Source of the DNA: Kutzneria chonburiensis
Lineage (GTDB): Bacteria; Actinomycetota; Actinomycetes; Mycobacteriales; Pseudonocardiaceae
DNA length: 64,000 bases
Reading direction: 5' to 3'
Assembly: GCF_028622115.1 (NCBI RefSeq)
Contig: NZ_CP097263.1
Coordinates: 6,572,001 to 6,636,000, forward strand
The position numbers and the translations under genes were made by a program. Below the pieces are notes generated by a model. The model saw only the letters and a list, made by a program, of their open reading frames with translations. It did no database searches and was not told the origin of the DNA. Shown here piece by piece: positions 34,612 through 44,265 of this stretch. How positions within the stretch are numbered: position 1 is the first letter of the stretch; every line of letters begins with the position of its first letter.

Positions 34612-35712
34612 ATGGGCACCGACATCCGCCGCACGCCACTGCACGACGTGCACGAGCGCCTCGGCGCCAAGTTCACCGACTTCGCCGGCTGGCAGATGCC
34701 GCTGCGCTACACCGGTGACGTGGCCGAGCACACCGCCGTGCGCACCGGCGCCGGCCTGTTCGATCTCACGCACATGGGCGAGATCCTGCTGTCCGGTCCG
34801 CAGGCCGGGCAGGCCCTCGACTACGCCCTTGTCGGCAACGCCTCGGCGATCGGCGTCGGCCGCGCCCGCTACACCATGATCTGCGACGACAGCGGCGGCA
34901 TCCTGGACGACCTGATCGTCTACCGGACCGGCGAGCAGGACTACCTGGTGGTGGCCAACGCCAGCAACGCCGCCCTGGTGGCCGGCGAGCTGATCGACCG
35001 GGCCGAGGACTTCGACACCGAGGTCCGCGACGCCTCCACCGAGTACGCGCTGATCGCCCTACAGGGCCCGCGCTCGGTGGGGCTGTTGGCCCCGCTCACG
35101 CCGACCGACCTGTCGACCGTGAAGTACTACGCCTCCTACCCCACGACCGTGGCCGGCCGCCCGGCGCTGCTGGCCCGTACGGGCTACACCGGCGAGGACG
35201 GCTTCGAGCTGTTCGTGGCCCCGGACGACGCCGAGGCGGTGTGGGCCGCGGTGGCCGGCGCCGGCGACGTCCTCCCGTGTGGACTGTCGTGCCGTGACTC
35301 GCTGCGCCTCGAGGCCGGCATGCCGCTCTACGGCAACGAGCTGAGCACCGACCTCACTCCGTACGCCGCGGGCCTCGGCCGTGTGGTCAAGCTGGACAAG
35401 CCCTCCGACTTCGTCGGCCGCGCCGCGCTGCAGAAGGCGTCGGCCGAGACGCCGGCCCGCAAGCTGGTCGGCCTGGTCTCCGAAGGCCGTCGCGCGCCTA
35501 GGCACGGGTACCCGGTGGTGGATCCGGCCGACGGTGCGAGGATCGGCGAGATCACCAGCGGCGCGCCGTCGCCGACGCTGGGCCACGCGATCGCCATGGC
35601 CTACGTCGACGCCGACCGCGCCGTGCCCGGTTCCGCGCTCGCCGTCGACATCCGGGGCACGATCACCCCGGTCGACGTCGTCGAGCTGCCCTTCTACCGT
35701 CGTTCTTCCTGA
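34612..35712 (+). CDS. gcvT: Glycine cleavage system T protein (aminomethyltransferase)
   Basis: A 366-aa enzyme that transfers the methylene group from lipoyl-bound aminomethyl to tetrahydrofolate. Folate-binding features: [20 protein letters not shown] at the start, [46 protein letters not shown] and the C-terminal barrel [20 protein letters not shown]. Expressed with gcvH and glyA behind a glycine riboswitch; P and L proteins are not in the window. Confidence 0.98.
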   Translation: MGTDIRRTPLHDVHERLGAKFTDFAGWQMPLRYTGDVAEHTAVRTGAGLFDLTHMGEILLSGPQAGQALDYALVGNASAIGVGRARYTMICDDSGGILDDLIVYRTGEQDYLVVANASNAALVAGELIDRAEDFDTEVRDASTEYALIALQGPRSVGLLAPLTPTDLSTVKYYASYPTTVAGRPALLARTGYTGEDGFELFVAPDDAEAVWAAVAGAGDVLPCGLSCRDSLRLEAGMPLYGNELSTDLTPYAAGLGRVVKLDKPSDFVGRAALQKASAETPARKLVGLVSEGRRAPRHGYPVVDPADGARIGEITSGAPSPTLGHAIAMAYVDADRAVPGSALAVDIRGTITPVDVVELPFYRRSS

Positions 35713-35722
35713 GAGGCCCGAG

Positions 35723-36106
35723 ATGAGCACCATCCCCGACCACCTTCGGTACAGCGCGGAGCACGAGTGGGTGGCGGTCTCCGACGGGATCGCCCGCATC
35801 GGCATCACCGAGTACGCCGCCGAGCAGCTCGGTGACATCGTCTACGCCGAGCTGCCCAGCGAGGGCGACTCCGTCACGGCCGGCGAGCCCTGCGGCGAGC
35901 TGGAGTCCACCAAGTCGGTCAGCGACCTGTTCTCGCCGGTCAGCGGCGAGGTCGTGGCGGTGAACGACGCGGTCAAGGACAGCCCCGAGACGGTCAACTC
36001 GGACCCGTACGGCGAGGGCTGGCTGTTCACCGTTCGCGTGGACGGCGACCCCGACGACCTGCTGGACTCCGACGCCTACGCCGCCCTGATCAAGGAGGGC
36101 GAGTGA
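35723..36106 (+). CDS. gcvH: Glycine cleavage system H protein
   Basis: A 127-aa lipoyl carrier. [37 protein letters not shown] is the typical N-terminus, and [20 protein letters not shown] contains the lipoylated Lys (ESTKSVSD). ATG 35723 is 10 nt after the gcvT stop. Its 3' end overlaps the glyA GTG by 4 nt. Confidence 0.97.
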   Translation: MSTIPDHLRYSAEHEWVAVSDGIARIGITEYAAEQLGDIVYAELPSEGDSVTAGEPCGELESTKSVSDLFSPVSGEVVAVNDAVKDSPETVNSDPYGEGWLFTVRVDGDPDDLLDSDAYAALIKEGE

Positions 36107-37374
36107 CGCCGGTCGAGCTCACGGCGTCACTGCACGAGCTGGACCCGGAGGTCGCCGCGGCGGTCGACGCCGAGCTGGGCCGGCAGCGGCACACGCTCGA
36201 GATGATCGCCTCGGAGAACTTCGCGCCGCTGGCCGTGCTTGAGGCGCAGGGCTCCGTGCTGACCAACAAGTACGCCGAGGGCTATCCGGGCCGTCGCTAC
36301 TACGGCGGCTGCGAGCACGTGGACGTGATCGAGCAGCTGGCCATCGACCGGGTCAAGGCGCTGTTCGGCGCGGAGCACGCCAACGTGCAGCCGCACTCGG
36401 GCGCGCAGGCCAACGCGGCGGCCATGATGGCGCTGCTCAGCCCGGGCGACACCATCCTCGGCCTCGACCTGGCCCACGGCGGGCACCTGACGCACGGCAT
36501 GCGGCTGAACTTCTCCGGCAAGCTGTACAACGTCGTGGCCTACCACGTCAGCGAGTCCGACTACCACGTCGACATGGCCGAGGTGGAGCGGCTGGCGCAG
36601 GAGCACCGACCCAAGCTGATCATCGCCGGCTGGTCGGCCTACCCGCGGCAGCTGGACTTCGCCGAGTTCCGGCGGATCGCCGACTCGGTGGGTGCCTATC
36701 TGATGGTGGACATGGCCCACTTCGCCGGGCTGGTGGCGGCCGGGCTGCACCCGAGCCCGGTGCCGCATGCGCATGTCGTCACCACGACCACGCACAAGAC
36801 GCTGGGCGGTCCCCGCGGCGGCGTGATCTTCTGCGAGCAGGCGCTGGCCAAGAAGATCAACTCGGCGGTGTTCCCCGGACAGCAGGGCGGCCCGCTGGAG
36901 CACGTGATCGCCGCGAAGGCGGTCGCGTTCAAGGTGGCGGCCTCGGAGTCGTTCCGGGAGCGGCAGCTGCGCACGCTGACCGGCGCGCGCATCCTGGCCG
37001 AGCGGCTGCTGGGCGACGACGTGGTCGCGGCCGGCGCCACCGTGCTCACCGGCGGCACGCAGGTGCACCTGGTGCTGGTCGACCTGCGCAAGTCCGAACT
37101 GGACGGGCAGCAGGCCGAGGACCGCTTGCACGACATCGGGATCACGGTCAACCGCAACGCGGTGCCGTTCGACCCGCGGCCGCCGATGGTGACGTCGGGA
37201 CTGCGGATCGGCACGCCGGCGTTGGCCGCGCGCGGTTTCGACGACGAGGCCTTCCGCGAGGTGGCCGACATCGTGGCGCGGGCGCTGACGCCGGAGTTCG
37301 ACGCGACCGCGCTGCGGGCCCGGGTGGTGGCGTTGACCGAGCGGTTCCCGTTGTACCCCACCATCCCCGCCTGA
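36103..37374 (+). CDS. glyA: Serine hydroxymethyltransferase
   Basis: A 423-aa PLP enzyme that interconverts serine and glycine with tetrahydrofolate, working with the glycine cleavage proteins upstream. [20 protein letters not shown] and [20 protein letters not shown] are the substrate loops; [19 protein letters not shown] holds the PLP Lys; [21 protein letters not shown] is the folate region. GTG start overlaps gcvH. A second glyA may exist elsewhere, but this one is riboswitch-linked. Confidence 0.98.
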   Translation: MTPVELTASLHELDPEVAAAVDAELGRQRHTLEMIASENFAPLAVLEAQGSVLTNKYAEGYPGRRYYGGCEHVDVIEQLAIDRVKALFGAEHANVQPHSGAQANAAAMMALLSPGDTILGLDLAHGGHLTHGMRLNFSGKLYNVVAYHVSESDYHVDMAEVERLAQEHRPKLIIAGWSAYPRQLDFAEFRRIADSVGAYLMVDMAHFAGLVAAGLHPSPVPHAHVVTTTTHKTLGGPRGGVIFCEQALAKKINSAVFPGQQGGPLEHVIAAKAVAFKVAASESFRERQLRTLTGARILAERLLGDDVVAAGATVLTGGTQVHLVLVDLRKSELDGQQAEDRLHDIGITVNRNAVPFDPRPPMVTSGLRIGTPALAARGFDDEAFREVADIVARALTPEFDATALRARVVALTERFPLYPTIPA

Positions 37375-37393
37375 TTGGCTCAGAGTTTCCTTG

Positions 37394-37444
37394 GAAGGGG
37401 GCTTTTCTCCACGCTGTGGAGAAAAGCCCCTTCTCGGTTTTCGC
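37394..37444 (+). terminator. Intrinsic terminator of the glycine operon
   Basis: GAAGGGGGCTTTTCTCCA pairs with TGGAGAAAAGCCCCTTC with one bulged G and a 5-nt loop, then TCGGTTTT follows. It starts 20 nt after the glyA stop. Confidence 0.85.
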
Positions 37445-37670
37445 TGGTGCGAATGTCTTTCACCTTTTCCTGATCTGCCAACGGTTCTGGTTGTGACAAT
37501 CCTGTTGTGGCTACGATCGAACCGTTCCCCCTCGTCAGTCCGTGTGATACGACGAGCGGGACCACCAGCTCGCCGAGGGGGGAATGATCGCCCCGTTCGT
37601 CGCGTTGACCGCCACGGAACTGGCAGCGGGGTCGGCCGACCCCACACTGGAACCGCGAACAGGAGGCGAG

Positions 37671-40499
37671 ATGCCCGTCCCCGAGACCGATCCGGTCCCG
37701 ACCATCAGGGTCGAGGTGCTGGGTCCGGTGCGCGCGTGGCGCGGGGACGTGGAGATCGAGCTCGGCGCGCCCCGGCAGAGAGCAGTGCTCGCGGTGCTGG
37801 CCAGCAACGCCGGCCGGGCCGTGTCCCGCACGGAGCTGATCGACTCGATCTGGGGCGAGCACCCGCCGGCCAGTGCCGAGGGCAGCGTGCACACCTACAT
37901 CGCCGGCCTGCGCCGCGCGCTCGAGCCGGACCGCACCAACCGCGCGCCGTCCCAGGTGCTGGCCAGCGCCGGCTCGGGCTACCTGCTGCGGCTGTCCGAG
38001 GCGCAGGTCGACCTGACCGCCTTCGAATCGCACCTGGCCGCCATGCGGCAGGCCGGTGCGGACACGCAAACCTCGCTGTGCCACGTGGAAAGCGCTATCG
38101 CGCTGTGGCGCGGCGCGCCGCTGTCCGGCATTCCCGGCCCGTTCTCGGAAATCGAGCGGACCCGGCTGGCCGAGCTGTATCTGACCGCCGTGGAACATCG
38201 AGCAGAACTCATGTTGCGCACCGGGCGGGCCACCGACGTGGTGGCCGAGCTGTCCCGCGTGGTGCACGAGCATCCGTTGCGGGAGAAGCTGCGCGGGCTG
38301 CTGATGAGCGGCCTCTACCGCTGCGGGCGGCAGGCCGAGGCGCTGGAGGTGTACGCCGAGACGCGGCGCACGCTGGCCAACGAGCTCGGCGTGCAGCCCG
38401 GGCCGGCGCTGCGCCAGCTGCACGAGCAGATCCTGGCCAACGACCCCGACCTGTCCGACCGCACGCCGCGGCCGGCGCCGGCCGCCGTGCCGGTGCCGTC
38501 CGGACGGATCGTGCCGGCCCAGTTGCCGCACGACATCAACACCTTCACCGGCCGGGAGACCGAACTGGCGCTGCTGCGCCGGCATCTGGACACCACCGAG
38601 CGCGGCGTGCTGATCGCGGCCATCGACGGCATCGCCGGCATCGGCAAGACCGCGCTGGCCGTGCACTTCGCGCACACCATCGCCGACCGTTTTCCCGACG
38701 GCCAGCTGTACGTGAACCTGCGCGGCTTCGACCCGAGCCAGCCGCCGCTGTCCGCGGTGGACGCGCTGGGCCAGCTGCTGCGCGGCCTCGGCGTCGAGCC
38801 GCACCAGGTGCCGTCCGCGGCCGAGGAACAGGCCAGCATGTACCGCAGTCTGGTGGCGGGAAAGCGCATTCTGGTCGTGCTGGACAACGCGGCCAGCACC
38901 GATCAGCTGCGCTCGCTGCTGCCCGGCTCGCACACCTGCATGGTGTTGGTGACCAGCCGCAACCGGCTCGGTGGCCTGGTCGCGCGGGACGGGGCGTACC
39001 GGATCACGCTGGATGTGCTGTCCGCCGGCGAGTCCCGTGAACTGCTGGTGCGCAGCGTCGGCGAGGAGCGGCTGACCGGCTGCCCGGACGCGCTGGCCAC
39101 GCTGACCGGCCACTGCGGACACCTGCCGCTGGCGCTGCGGATCATCGCGGCGAACCTGGCCGCCCGGCCGCACATGACCGTGAACGACCTGGCCGAGGCG
39201 CTGAGCCACGAGCAGGACCGACTGGACGTGCTGGCCTCCCCCGACGATGAGACCACGGCCGTGCGAGCGGTGTTCTCGTGGTCGTACCACGCCTTGAAGC
39301 CCGAGGCGGCGCGCACGTTCCGGCTGCTGGGCCTGCATCCCGGGCCGGAGATCGGCACCGCGGCGGCGGCCGCGCTGGCCGGTGCGCCGCTGGTCGCCAC
39401 CCGGCGGATGCTGGACGGGCTGAGCAGCTGCCACCTCGTGGAGGCCATCGGCCGCGACCGCTACCGGCTGCACGACCTGTTGCGCGTGTACGCCACCGAG
39501 CGGGCGGTGGCCGAGGAGCCGGTCGAGGAGCGGGCGGCCGCCACCGGCCGGCTGATGTCCTGGTACCTGCACACCTCGGCGGCGGCCGACCGGATGCTGA
39601 TGCCGCAGAACCGGCCGATCCCGCTGGAGCCGGTGCTGGAGCACTGCGAGCCGCTGGAGTTCGCGGCGTACCACCACGCCCTGGCCTGGCTGGAGCAGGA
39701 ACGGGTCAACCTGGTCGCGGCCTGCCTGGCCGCCGGACGCCTCGGCGATCACGAGACCGGCTGGAAGCTGCCGACCGCGCTGGTCTACTTCCTGGAGCTG
39801 CGTTCGTACTGGGAGGACTGGATCGCCACCCAGCAGGTCGCGGTGGACGCCGCGCGGGCGCTGGGCGTGGCCGAGATCGAGGCGCTGGCCCTGCGCAGCC
39901 TGGGCAACGCCTACTGGCGGCGCAACCGCTACGACGACGCGCTCGGCTGTTTCCAGGAGGGTCTGGGCATCACCCAGCGGCTCGGTGACCAGCAGGGCAC
40001 CGCCACGCTGCTCTACGACATCGGCGCCGCTTCCCGGCTCGGCGACGAGTCGCTGCGGCACCTGCGCGAGGCGTTCCGCATCTTCAGCGAGCTCGGCGAC
40101 CGGCGCTACGAGGGCATGACCCTGGTCAAGCTGGCCCGCACGCACCGCAACCGGGGCGAGGTCGAGCAGGCGCTGGAGCACCTGCGGAAGTCGCTGGACA
40201 TCGTGCACGAGCTGGGCGACCGGCGCTGCGAGGCGTTCGGCCGGCTGGAGCTGGCCCGGATCCACTTCGACCTGGGCAACTTCACCGAGACGCTGCGCAA
40301 CGCCCGCTGGGCGTGCAGCGTGTTCCGCGAGCTCGGCGACCGGCACGGCGAGGCCTGCGCGCTCCAGGTCTGCGGCACCGCGCTCCAGGGGCTCGGTGAA
40401 CTCGCCCCGGCCCGTGAGACCTATCTGGCCGCCGCCGCCATCTTCGCTCAGCTGGGTGACCCGCGGGCCGACGAGATCGCGGCTTTGCTGGCCGCCTGA
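37671..40499 (+). CDS. AfsR/SARP-family regulator (intact), copy 2
   Basis: About 942 aa. Order: OmpR-like DNA-binding domain (about 10-105; EVLGPVRAWRGDVEIELGAPRQRAVLAVL), BTAD (about 115-255; ending HPLREKLRGLLMSGLYRCGRQAEALEVY), NB-ARC NTPase (P-loop GIAGIGKTALAVHF near 320; LVVLDNAAS Walker B), then winged-helix/helical region and TPR (about 735-940; ALEHLRKSLDIVHELGDRR). Such proteins are ATP-regulated activators of secondary metabolism. ATG 37671 is chosen over 37584 since AGGAGG lies just upstream. Closest relative in the window is the split SARP at 29921-32652. Confidence 0.92.
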   Translation: MPVPETDPVPTIRVEVLGPVRAWRGDVEIELGAPRQRAVLAVLASNAGRAVSRTELIDSIWGEHPPASAEGSVHTYIAGLRRALEPDRTNRAPSQVLASAGSGYLLRLSEAQVDLTAFESHLAAMRQAGADTQTSLCHVESAIALWRGAPLSGIPGPFSEIERTRLAELYLTAVEHRAELMLRTGRATDVVAELSRVVHEHPLREKLRGLLMSGLYRCGRQAEALEVYAETRRTLANELGVQPGPALRQLHEQILANDPDLSDRTPRPAPAAVPVPSGRIVPAQLPHDINTFTGRETELALLRRHLDTTERGVLIAAIDGIAGIGKTALAVHFAHTIADRFPDGQLYVNLRGFDPSQPPLSAVDALGQLLRGLGVEPHQVPSAAEEQASMYRSLVAGKRILVVLDNAASTDQLRSLLPGSHTCMVLVTSRNRLGGLVARDGAYRITLDVLSAGESRELLVRSVGEERLTGCPDALATLTGHCGHLPLALRIIAANLAARPHMTVNDLAEALSHEQDRLDVLASPDDETTAVRAVFSWSYHALKPEAARTFRLLGLHPGPEIGTAAAAALAGAPLVATRRMLDGLSSCHLVEAIGRDRYRLHDLLRVYATERAVAEEPVEERAAATGRLMSWYLHTSAAADRMLMPQNRPIPLEPVLEHCEPLEFAAYHHALAWLEQERVNLVAACLAAGRLGDHETGWKLPTALVYFLELRSYWEDWIATQQVAVDAARALGVAEIEALALRSLGNAYWRRNRYDDALGCFQEGLGITQRLGDQQGTATLLYDIGAASRLGDESLRHLREAFRIFSELGDRRYEGMTLVKLARTHRNRGEVEQALEHLRKSLDIVHELGDRRCEAFGRLELARIHFDLGNFTETLRNARWACSVFRELGDRHGEACALQVCGTALQGLGELAPARETYLAAAAIFAQLGDPRADEIAALLAA

Positions 40500-40724
40500 G
40501 GCAACCTCGGGCGCTGCCGGACGTCGTTAGAAAAAGACGCGTCTACCAGGGGTCTGTCCGGATTTCCTGGCGGCTGACGAACGGGCACACATCGGCCGCC
40601 GAACGCGACGGATCCACACTTTTCGCGCTCACCGCGTGCAACGATCGCCCCGATCGGGGGATCAACCCAATGGGCGACATTCGTCCCCCGATGTCACACG
40701 GGTTCGATCCACTGTGGAGAGACG

Positions 40725-42599
40725 ATGTCAGTTCATGCCAGGGCGGCCTTGGTCGCGACCGTGGTGCTGGTGGCGGCGCCATTGGTCGGCGTGCCGGCCG
40801 CCGACGCGGCCGAACAGCGCACCGACGCCGGGATCGCGGCGGTGATGGAGCTCAAGCAGCACCTCACGCCGGTCGAGCAGAAGCAGTCGATGTCGTTCGT
40901 CATCGAGAAGCATCTGCGCGCCGATGCCGGGTTACGCACCACGTTGCCGCGCTTCAAGACCAGCGCGAAGCCGGACGCGATCGCGGTGGACGTCCAGGTC
41001 ACCGCGGTGACGCCGGCGGTACAGGCGGCGATCCGCGATGCCGGCGGCACCGTGAAGTACGTGTCCACGCGGTTGCGGACGATCGAGGCCACTTTGCCGT
41101 TGGCCGGCATCGATACCGTTGCCGGCCGGGCCGACGTGCGCATGGTCAAGGCGTCGGCCAAGGCCGTGACGGACAAGGCTGATCCGCCGCCGGCCACGCT
41201 GTTCGAGGGCGACAAGGCCCACGGCGCCGATGCCGCCCGCACGCTGTACGGCGTCAACGGGGCCAACACCAAGATCTGCGTGCTGTCCAACGGCATCGAC
41301 TCGCTGGCCGCCGCGCAGGCCGCCGGCCAGCTGCCCAAGGACATCGACGTGCTGCCCGGCCAGGAGGGCGTGCAGGACGAGGGCACCGCGATGCTGGAAA
41401 TCGTGCACAGCGTCGCCCCGGCGGCCAAGCTCGGCTTCGCCACCGCGTTCAACGGCGAGGCCTCCTACGCCGACAACATCCGCGCGCTGCGGCACACCGC
41501 GCACTGCACGGTCATCGTCGACGACGCCGCCTACCTCGACGAGTCGCCGTTCCAGGACGGGCCGGTCGCCCAGTCGGTCATCGACGTCACCAACGACGGC
41601 GCGCTGTACTTCACCTCGGCCGGCAACAACGGCAACACGGCCGACGGCACCGCCGGGCACTGGGAGGGCGACTTCACCGACTCCGGCAAGACGATCGCCG
41701 GCACGTTCGGCACCGCGCACGACTTCGCGCCGGGCTCGGCCGTGCAGACGCTGGAGCCGGTGTCCAAGGGCTCGCTCGGCGACGTCGCCATCCTGTCCTG
41801 GTCGGATCCCTCGGGTGGGGCCAAGAACGACTTCGACCTGTACGTGCTCGACCCGGCCGGCAACGTGGTCGCGGTCGGCGCGGACAAGCAGGACGGCGGC
41901 CAGGATCCGATCGAGGGCGTGACGCTGCCCGGCACCGACGACGCCCAGTACGCGCACAACGCGCCGTACTTCCTGGCCGTGGTTCGCTACGCCGGCAAGG
42001 ACAAGCGCTACCTGTCGCTGAGCGTGAACCGGGGCCGGTTCGTCGACTCCGACAACGTGAAGGCCTACACCACGCCCGGCGCGATCTACGGGCACGCCGG
42101 CGTGCCGGCCGCCATCAGCGTCGCCGCCGCGCCGGCGGCCACGGCCTTGGGCCCGCTGGAGCCGGGCGACCCCACCGGGCCGACCGGGCCGTACCCCGGC
42201 ACCTTCGGGCCCGGAAGTCGTTGGGAGCGCTTCACTTCCGACGGTCCGCGGCACGTGTTCTACAACCCTGACGGCACGCCGATCACCCGTGGCAACGTGA
42301 CGTCCACCGGCGGCACCACGCGCCCCAAGCCCGACATCACCGCCGCCGACGGCGTGAACACCACGGTGCCCAACTTCCAGCCGTTCTTCGGCACCTCGGC
42401 CGCGGCCCCGTACGCCGCCGCGATCGCCGGACTTCTGTTGTCGGCCAAGCCGAACGCCACGCCGGCGCAGGTCCGTCAGGCCATCGTAAGCAGCGCCGTC
42501 GACATCGGCCCGGCCGGCTTCGACACCGTCACCGGGTACGGCATCGTCATGGCCGGTCCGGCATTGCAGGCCATCGGCGCCACGCCCGTCGCCCCCTAG
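40725..42599 (+). CDS. Secreted S8-fold (subtilase-like) protein with altered triad
   Basis: A 624-aa exported protein (signal 1-28, ADAA|EQ). The core ends with FFGTSAAAPYAAAIAGLL, the catalytic-Ser segment (Ser558), and has SAGNNGN (about 298-304) for the oxyanion Asn. But the usual Asp strand reads ICVLSNGIDSL (184-193) and the HGT helix reads DEGTAMLEIVHSVAP (218-232), so the canonical Asp and His are replaced by Ser and Glu. Glu219, Glu225 and His228 could build a different, possibly sedolisin-like, site. A beta-rich insert (FDLYVLDPAGNVVAVGAD) resembles a C-terminal PPC-like domain. It is followed at 10 nt by a secreted propeller protein. Confidence 0.82.
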   Translation: MSVHARAALVATVVLVAAPLVGVPAADAAEQRTDAGIAAVMELKQHLTPVEQKQSMSFVIEKHLRADAGLRTTLPRFKTSAKPDAIAVDVQVTAVTPAVQAAIRDAGGTVKYVSTRLRTIEATLPLAGIDTVAGRADVRMVKASAKAVTDKADPPPATLFEGDKAHGADAARTLYGVNGANTKICVLSNGIDSLAAAQAAGQLPKDIDVLPGQEGVQDEGTAMLEIVHSVAPAAKLGFATAFNGEASYADNIRALRHTAHCTVIVDDAAYLDESPFQDGPVAQSVIDVTNDGALYFTSAGNNGNTADGTAGHWEGDFTDSGKTIAGTFGTAHDFAPGSAVQTLEPVSKGSLGDVAILSWSDPSGGAKNDFDLYVLDPAGNVVAVGADKQDGGQDPIEGVTLPGTDDAQYAHNAPYFLAVVRYAGKDKRYLSLSVNRGRFVDSDNVKAYTTPGAIYGHAGVPAAISVAAAPAATALGPLEPGDPTGPTGPYPGTFGPGSRWERFTSDGPRHVFYNPDGTPITRGNVTSTGGTTRPKPDITAADGVNTTVPNFQPFFGTSAAAPYAAAIAGLLLSAKPNATPAQVRQAIVSSAVDIGPAGFDTVTGYGIVMAGPALQAIGATPVAP

Positions 42600-42609
42600 G
42601 AGACTTCTG

Positions 42610-43677
42610 ATGCGTCGCTTCATCACCGTCGCCGTGGCGGCCGTCGCGCTCGCCGGCGGCACCGTCGCCGTCGCGCATGCCTCGGCACCGCCCGGATTCG
42701 TACCCAAGAACGCCGCGTGGCTCAGCGCCAGCGAGGGTTTTGTGTTGGGACAGGCCGGTTGCGGCCAGCCCGACCTGTGCGAGACGTTGCTGCACACCAC
42801 TGACGGCGCCAAGACCTGGACCGAGATCCCGGTGCCGCAGCTGGAACGCCCGGACAACCAGTATTTCGGCTTCCCCACGGTCATCGCGGCGTCGGCCAAG
42901 CGCTTTGCCGTGTACGACAACAACAGGATCATGGAGACCACCGACGCCGGCAAGCACTGGTCGGCGTTGGCGGTGCACGCGAACAGCCCGTCGCTGATGA
43001 TCGGGGACGTGAAGTACTTCCGCGGCAAGGTTTTTGCCATCGCCGGCGGTCCCGAGCAGACCGATCTCTACGCGGCTGGGCCGTCCGGGCTCGATCCCGT
43101 GCCCGGCGTGACGATCCACCGGCCGGTCAACGACGTGCAGGGGACGATCGCCGGCGGGGACGCGTTGGAGGTCAGTCTGACCAACGCCGGCCAGTCGTGG
43201 CCGACCAGCACCTGGCGCAGCAAGGACGGCAAGTCCTTCACCCAGCAGCCGTATCCGTGCCTGGCCGGTGAGGCCGCGATCTACGCCGAGCACAAGCCCG
43301 GGCTGCCCATCGCCGCCATCTGCGAGGCCGTCGGGCCCAGCCGGCCCGGCAACTGGGACAAGGCCATGGTGACCGCGCCGGCCACCGGCGGCAAGGTCAC
43401 CCGCGCTCCCCGGGCCCCGGAGATCGGTGTCGTCGCCGGATTCGCGCTGGTCAGCGACAAGGTGGCGGTCATGCCGGTGACCGGCGGGGGCGTGACGCTC
43501 TTCCTTCGCACCGAGGATGCCGGCCAGACCTGGACGAACACGTTCACGATTGACGGCCAGGTGTGGTCGCCGGACCTGGCCTTCGTCAACGCCACCACGG
43601 CGTACCAGACCAACGGGACCGGTCTGTACCGCAGCACCGACACCGGAAAAACCTGGACCCAGATCAGTTTCGCCTGA
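42610..43677 (+). CDS. Secreted BNR/Ycf48-like beta-propeller protein
   Basis: A 355-aa protein with signal peptide (MRRFITVAVAAVALAGG...AHA|SAPP). Repeated Asp-box/BNR motifs are present: LLHTTDGAKTWTEI, IMETTDAGKHWSAL, TWRSKDGKSFTQQ, FLRTEDAGQTWTNTF and LYRSTDTGKTWTQISFA at the end, one per propeller blade. Four Cys near the start and middle suggest disulfides. Only 10 nt after the subtilase-like gene, so the two are co-transcribed and may act together outside the cell, the propeller as a binding or targeting partner. No enzyme site is apparent. Confidence 0.85.
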   Translation: MRRFITVAVAAVALAGGTVAVAHASAPPGFVPKNAAWLSASEGFVLGQAGCGQPDLCETLLHTTDGAKTWTEIPVPQLERPDNQYFGFPTVIAASAKRFAVYDNNRIMETTDAGKHWSALAVHANSPSLMIGDVKYFRGKVFAIAGGPEQTDLYAAGPSGLDPVPGVTIHRPVNDVQGTIAGGDALEVSLTNAGQSWPTSTWRSKDGKSFTQQPYPCLAGEAAIYAEHKPGLPIAAICEAVGPSRPGNWDKAMVTAPATGGKVTRAPRAPEIGVVAGFALVSDKVAVMPVTGGGVTLFLRTEDAGQTWTNTFTIDGQVWSPDLAFVNATTAYQTNGTGLYRSTDTGKTWTQISFA

Positions 43678-43686
43678 TCAAGGCCC

Positions 43687-43730
43687 GCGAGGCCCCGCTG
43701 TCATTTGACAGCGGGGCCTCGCTGGTTTTT
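43687..43730 (+). terminator. Intrinsic terminator of the protease-propeller operon
   Basis: A 17-bp perfect stem (GCGAGGCCCCGCTGTCA and complement) followed by TGGTTTTT, 9 nt after the stop codon. Confidence 0.93.
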
Positions 43731-43757
43731 CCGGTGAACCGGCGGGTTCCGTAGTGC

Positions 43758-43798
43758 GTCGTGGTGGTCGGGCGGTGGTAATCCACCGCCGGTACGAC
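43758..43798. other. Nested hairpin in the gap before 43876
   Basis: GGCGGTGG (43771-43778) pairs with CCACCGCC across TAAT, and outer GTCGT (43758-43762) pairs with ACGAC (43794-43798). Possibly an RNA structure in the leader of the next gene, or the remainder of a repeat; no known riboswitch pattern fits. Confidence 0.4.
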
Positions 43799-43875
43799 GG
43801 CCGGGTGGTGCGACTCCTCCACGCCCCCACCGTGCTGCCCGGCCCTCGTACCGCCTCGGCGGAAGGACGCACCCC

Positions 43876-44265
43876 ATGACTTTGCTCGACTGGTCGGCGA
43901 CGGTGCTGACCGTGGGAGATCCCGTCGAGGCGATCGGGATGCGGGCCGGGTTGGGCGCCGAGGTCAACTCGATGCTGTCGATGGCGATGCTGTCCGGGCC
44001 GGTCGTCGCCTACGCGGGCACCCCGGAGCGCTGGATCTTCCTGACCGCGCCGGCCACGTCCACCTCGAACTCGGTGCTGGCCGACCTGGTCAGACTGGGT
44101 GTCGGCCTGTTCCCGATGGGTTCGCTGATCGCCTTGCCGTGCGCGGAGAACCTGGCCACGGCCCGCTGGATCAACCACCCGGTGCCGAACAAGCCGCTGC
44201 CGCCGTGGCAGGCGGTGGTGGCGGCGGTGCGCCGTACCTCGTCGGTCAGTTCCGGCTGGCAGTGA
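43876..44265 (+). CDS. Hypothetical protein
   Basis: A 129-aa protein starting MTLLDWSATVLTVGDPVEAIG. It has two short hydrophobic stretches (AMLSGPVVAYAG and LGVGLFPMGSLIALP) and one Cys; the pattern RWIFLTAP...LADLVRLGVGLFPMGSLIALPCAENLATARWI resembles actinobacterial regulators of unknown type that use a weak nucleotide or primase-like fold, but I cannot name a family. CGGAAGGA lies about 10 nt before the ATG. Its end overlaps the convergent TetR gene by 20 nt. Confidence 0.68.
   Translation: MTLLDWSATVLTVGDPVEAIGMRAGLGAEVNSMLSMAMLSGPVVAYAGTPERWIFLTAPATSTSNSVLADLVRLGVGLFPMGSLIALPCAENLATARWINHPVPNKPLPPWQAVVAAVRRTSSVSSGWQ

Noticed and set aside
37584-37670. Earlier start of the second SARP (ATG 37584)
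   Set aside because: The 29 extra residues are not part of the winged-helix domain and the later ATG has a better ribosome site (AGGAGG).
37380-40346. A 988-codon open frame on the minus strand
   Set aside because: It is the antisense of the intact SARP gene, giving a Gln/His/Arg-rich repetitive translation. No ribosome site or family match.
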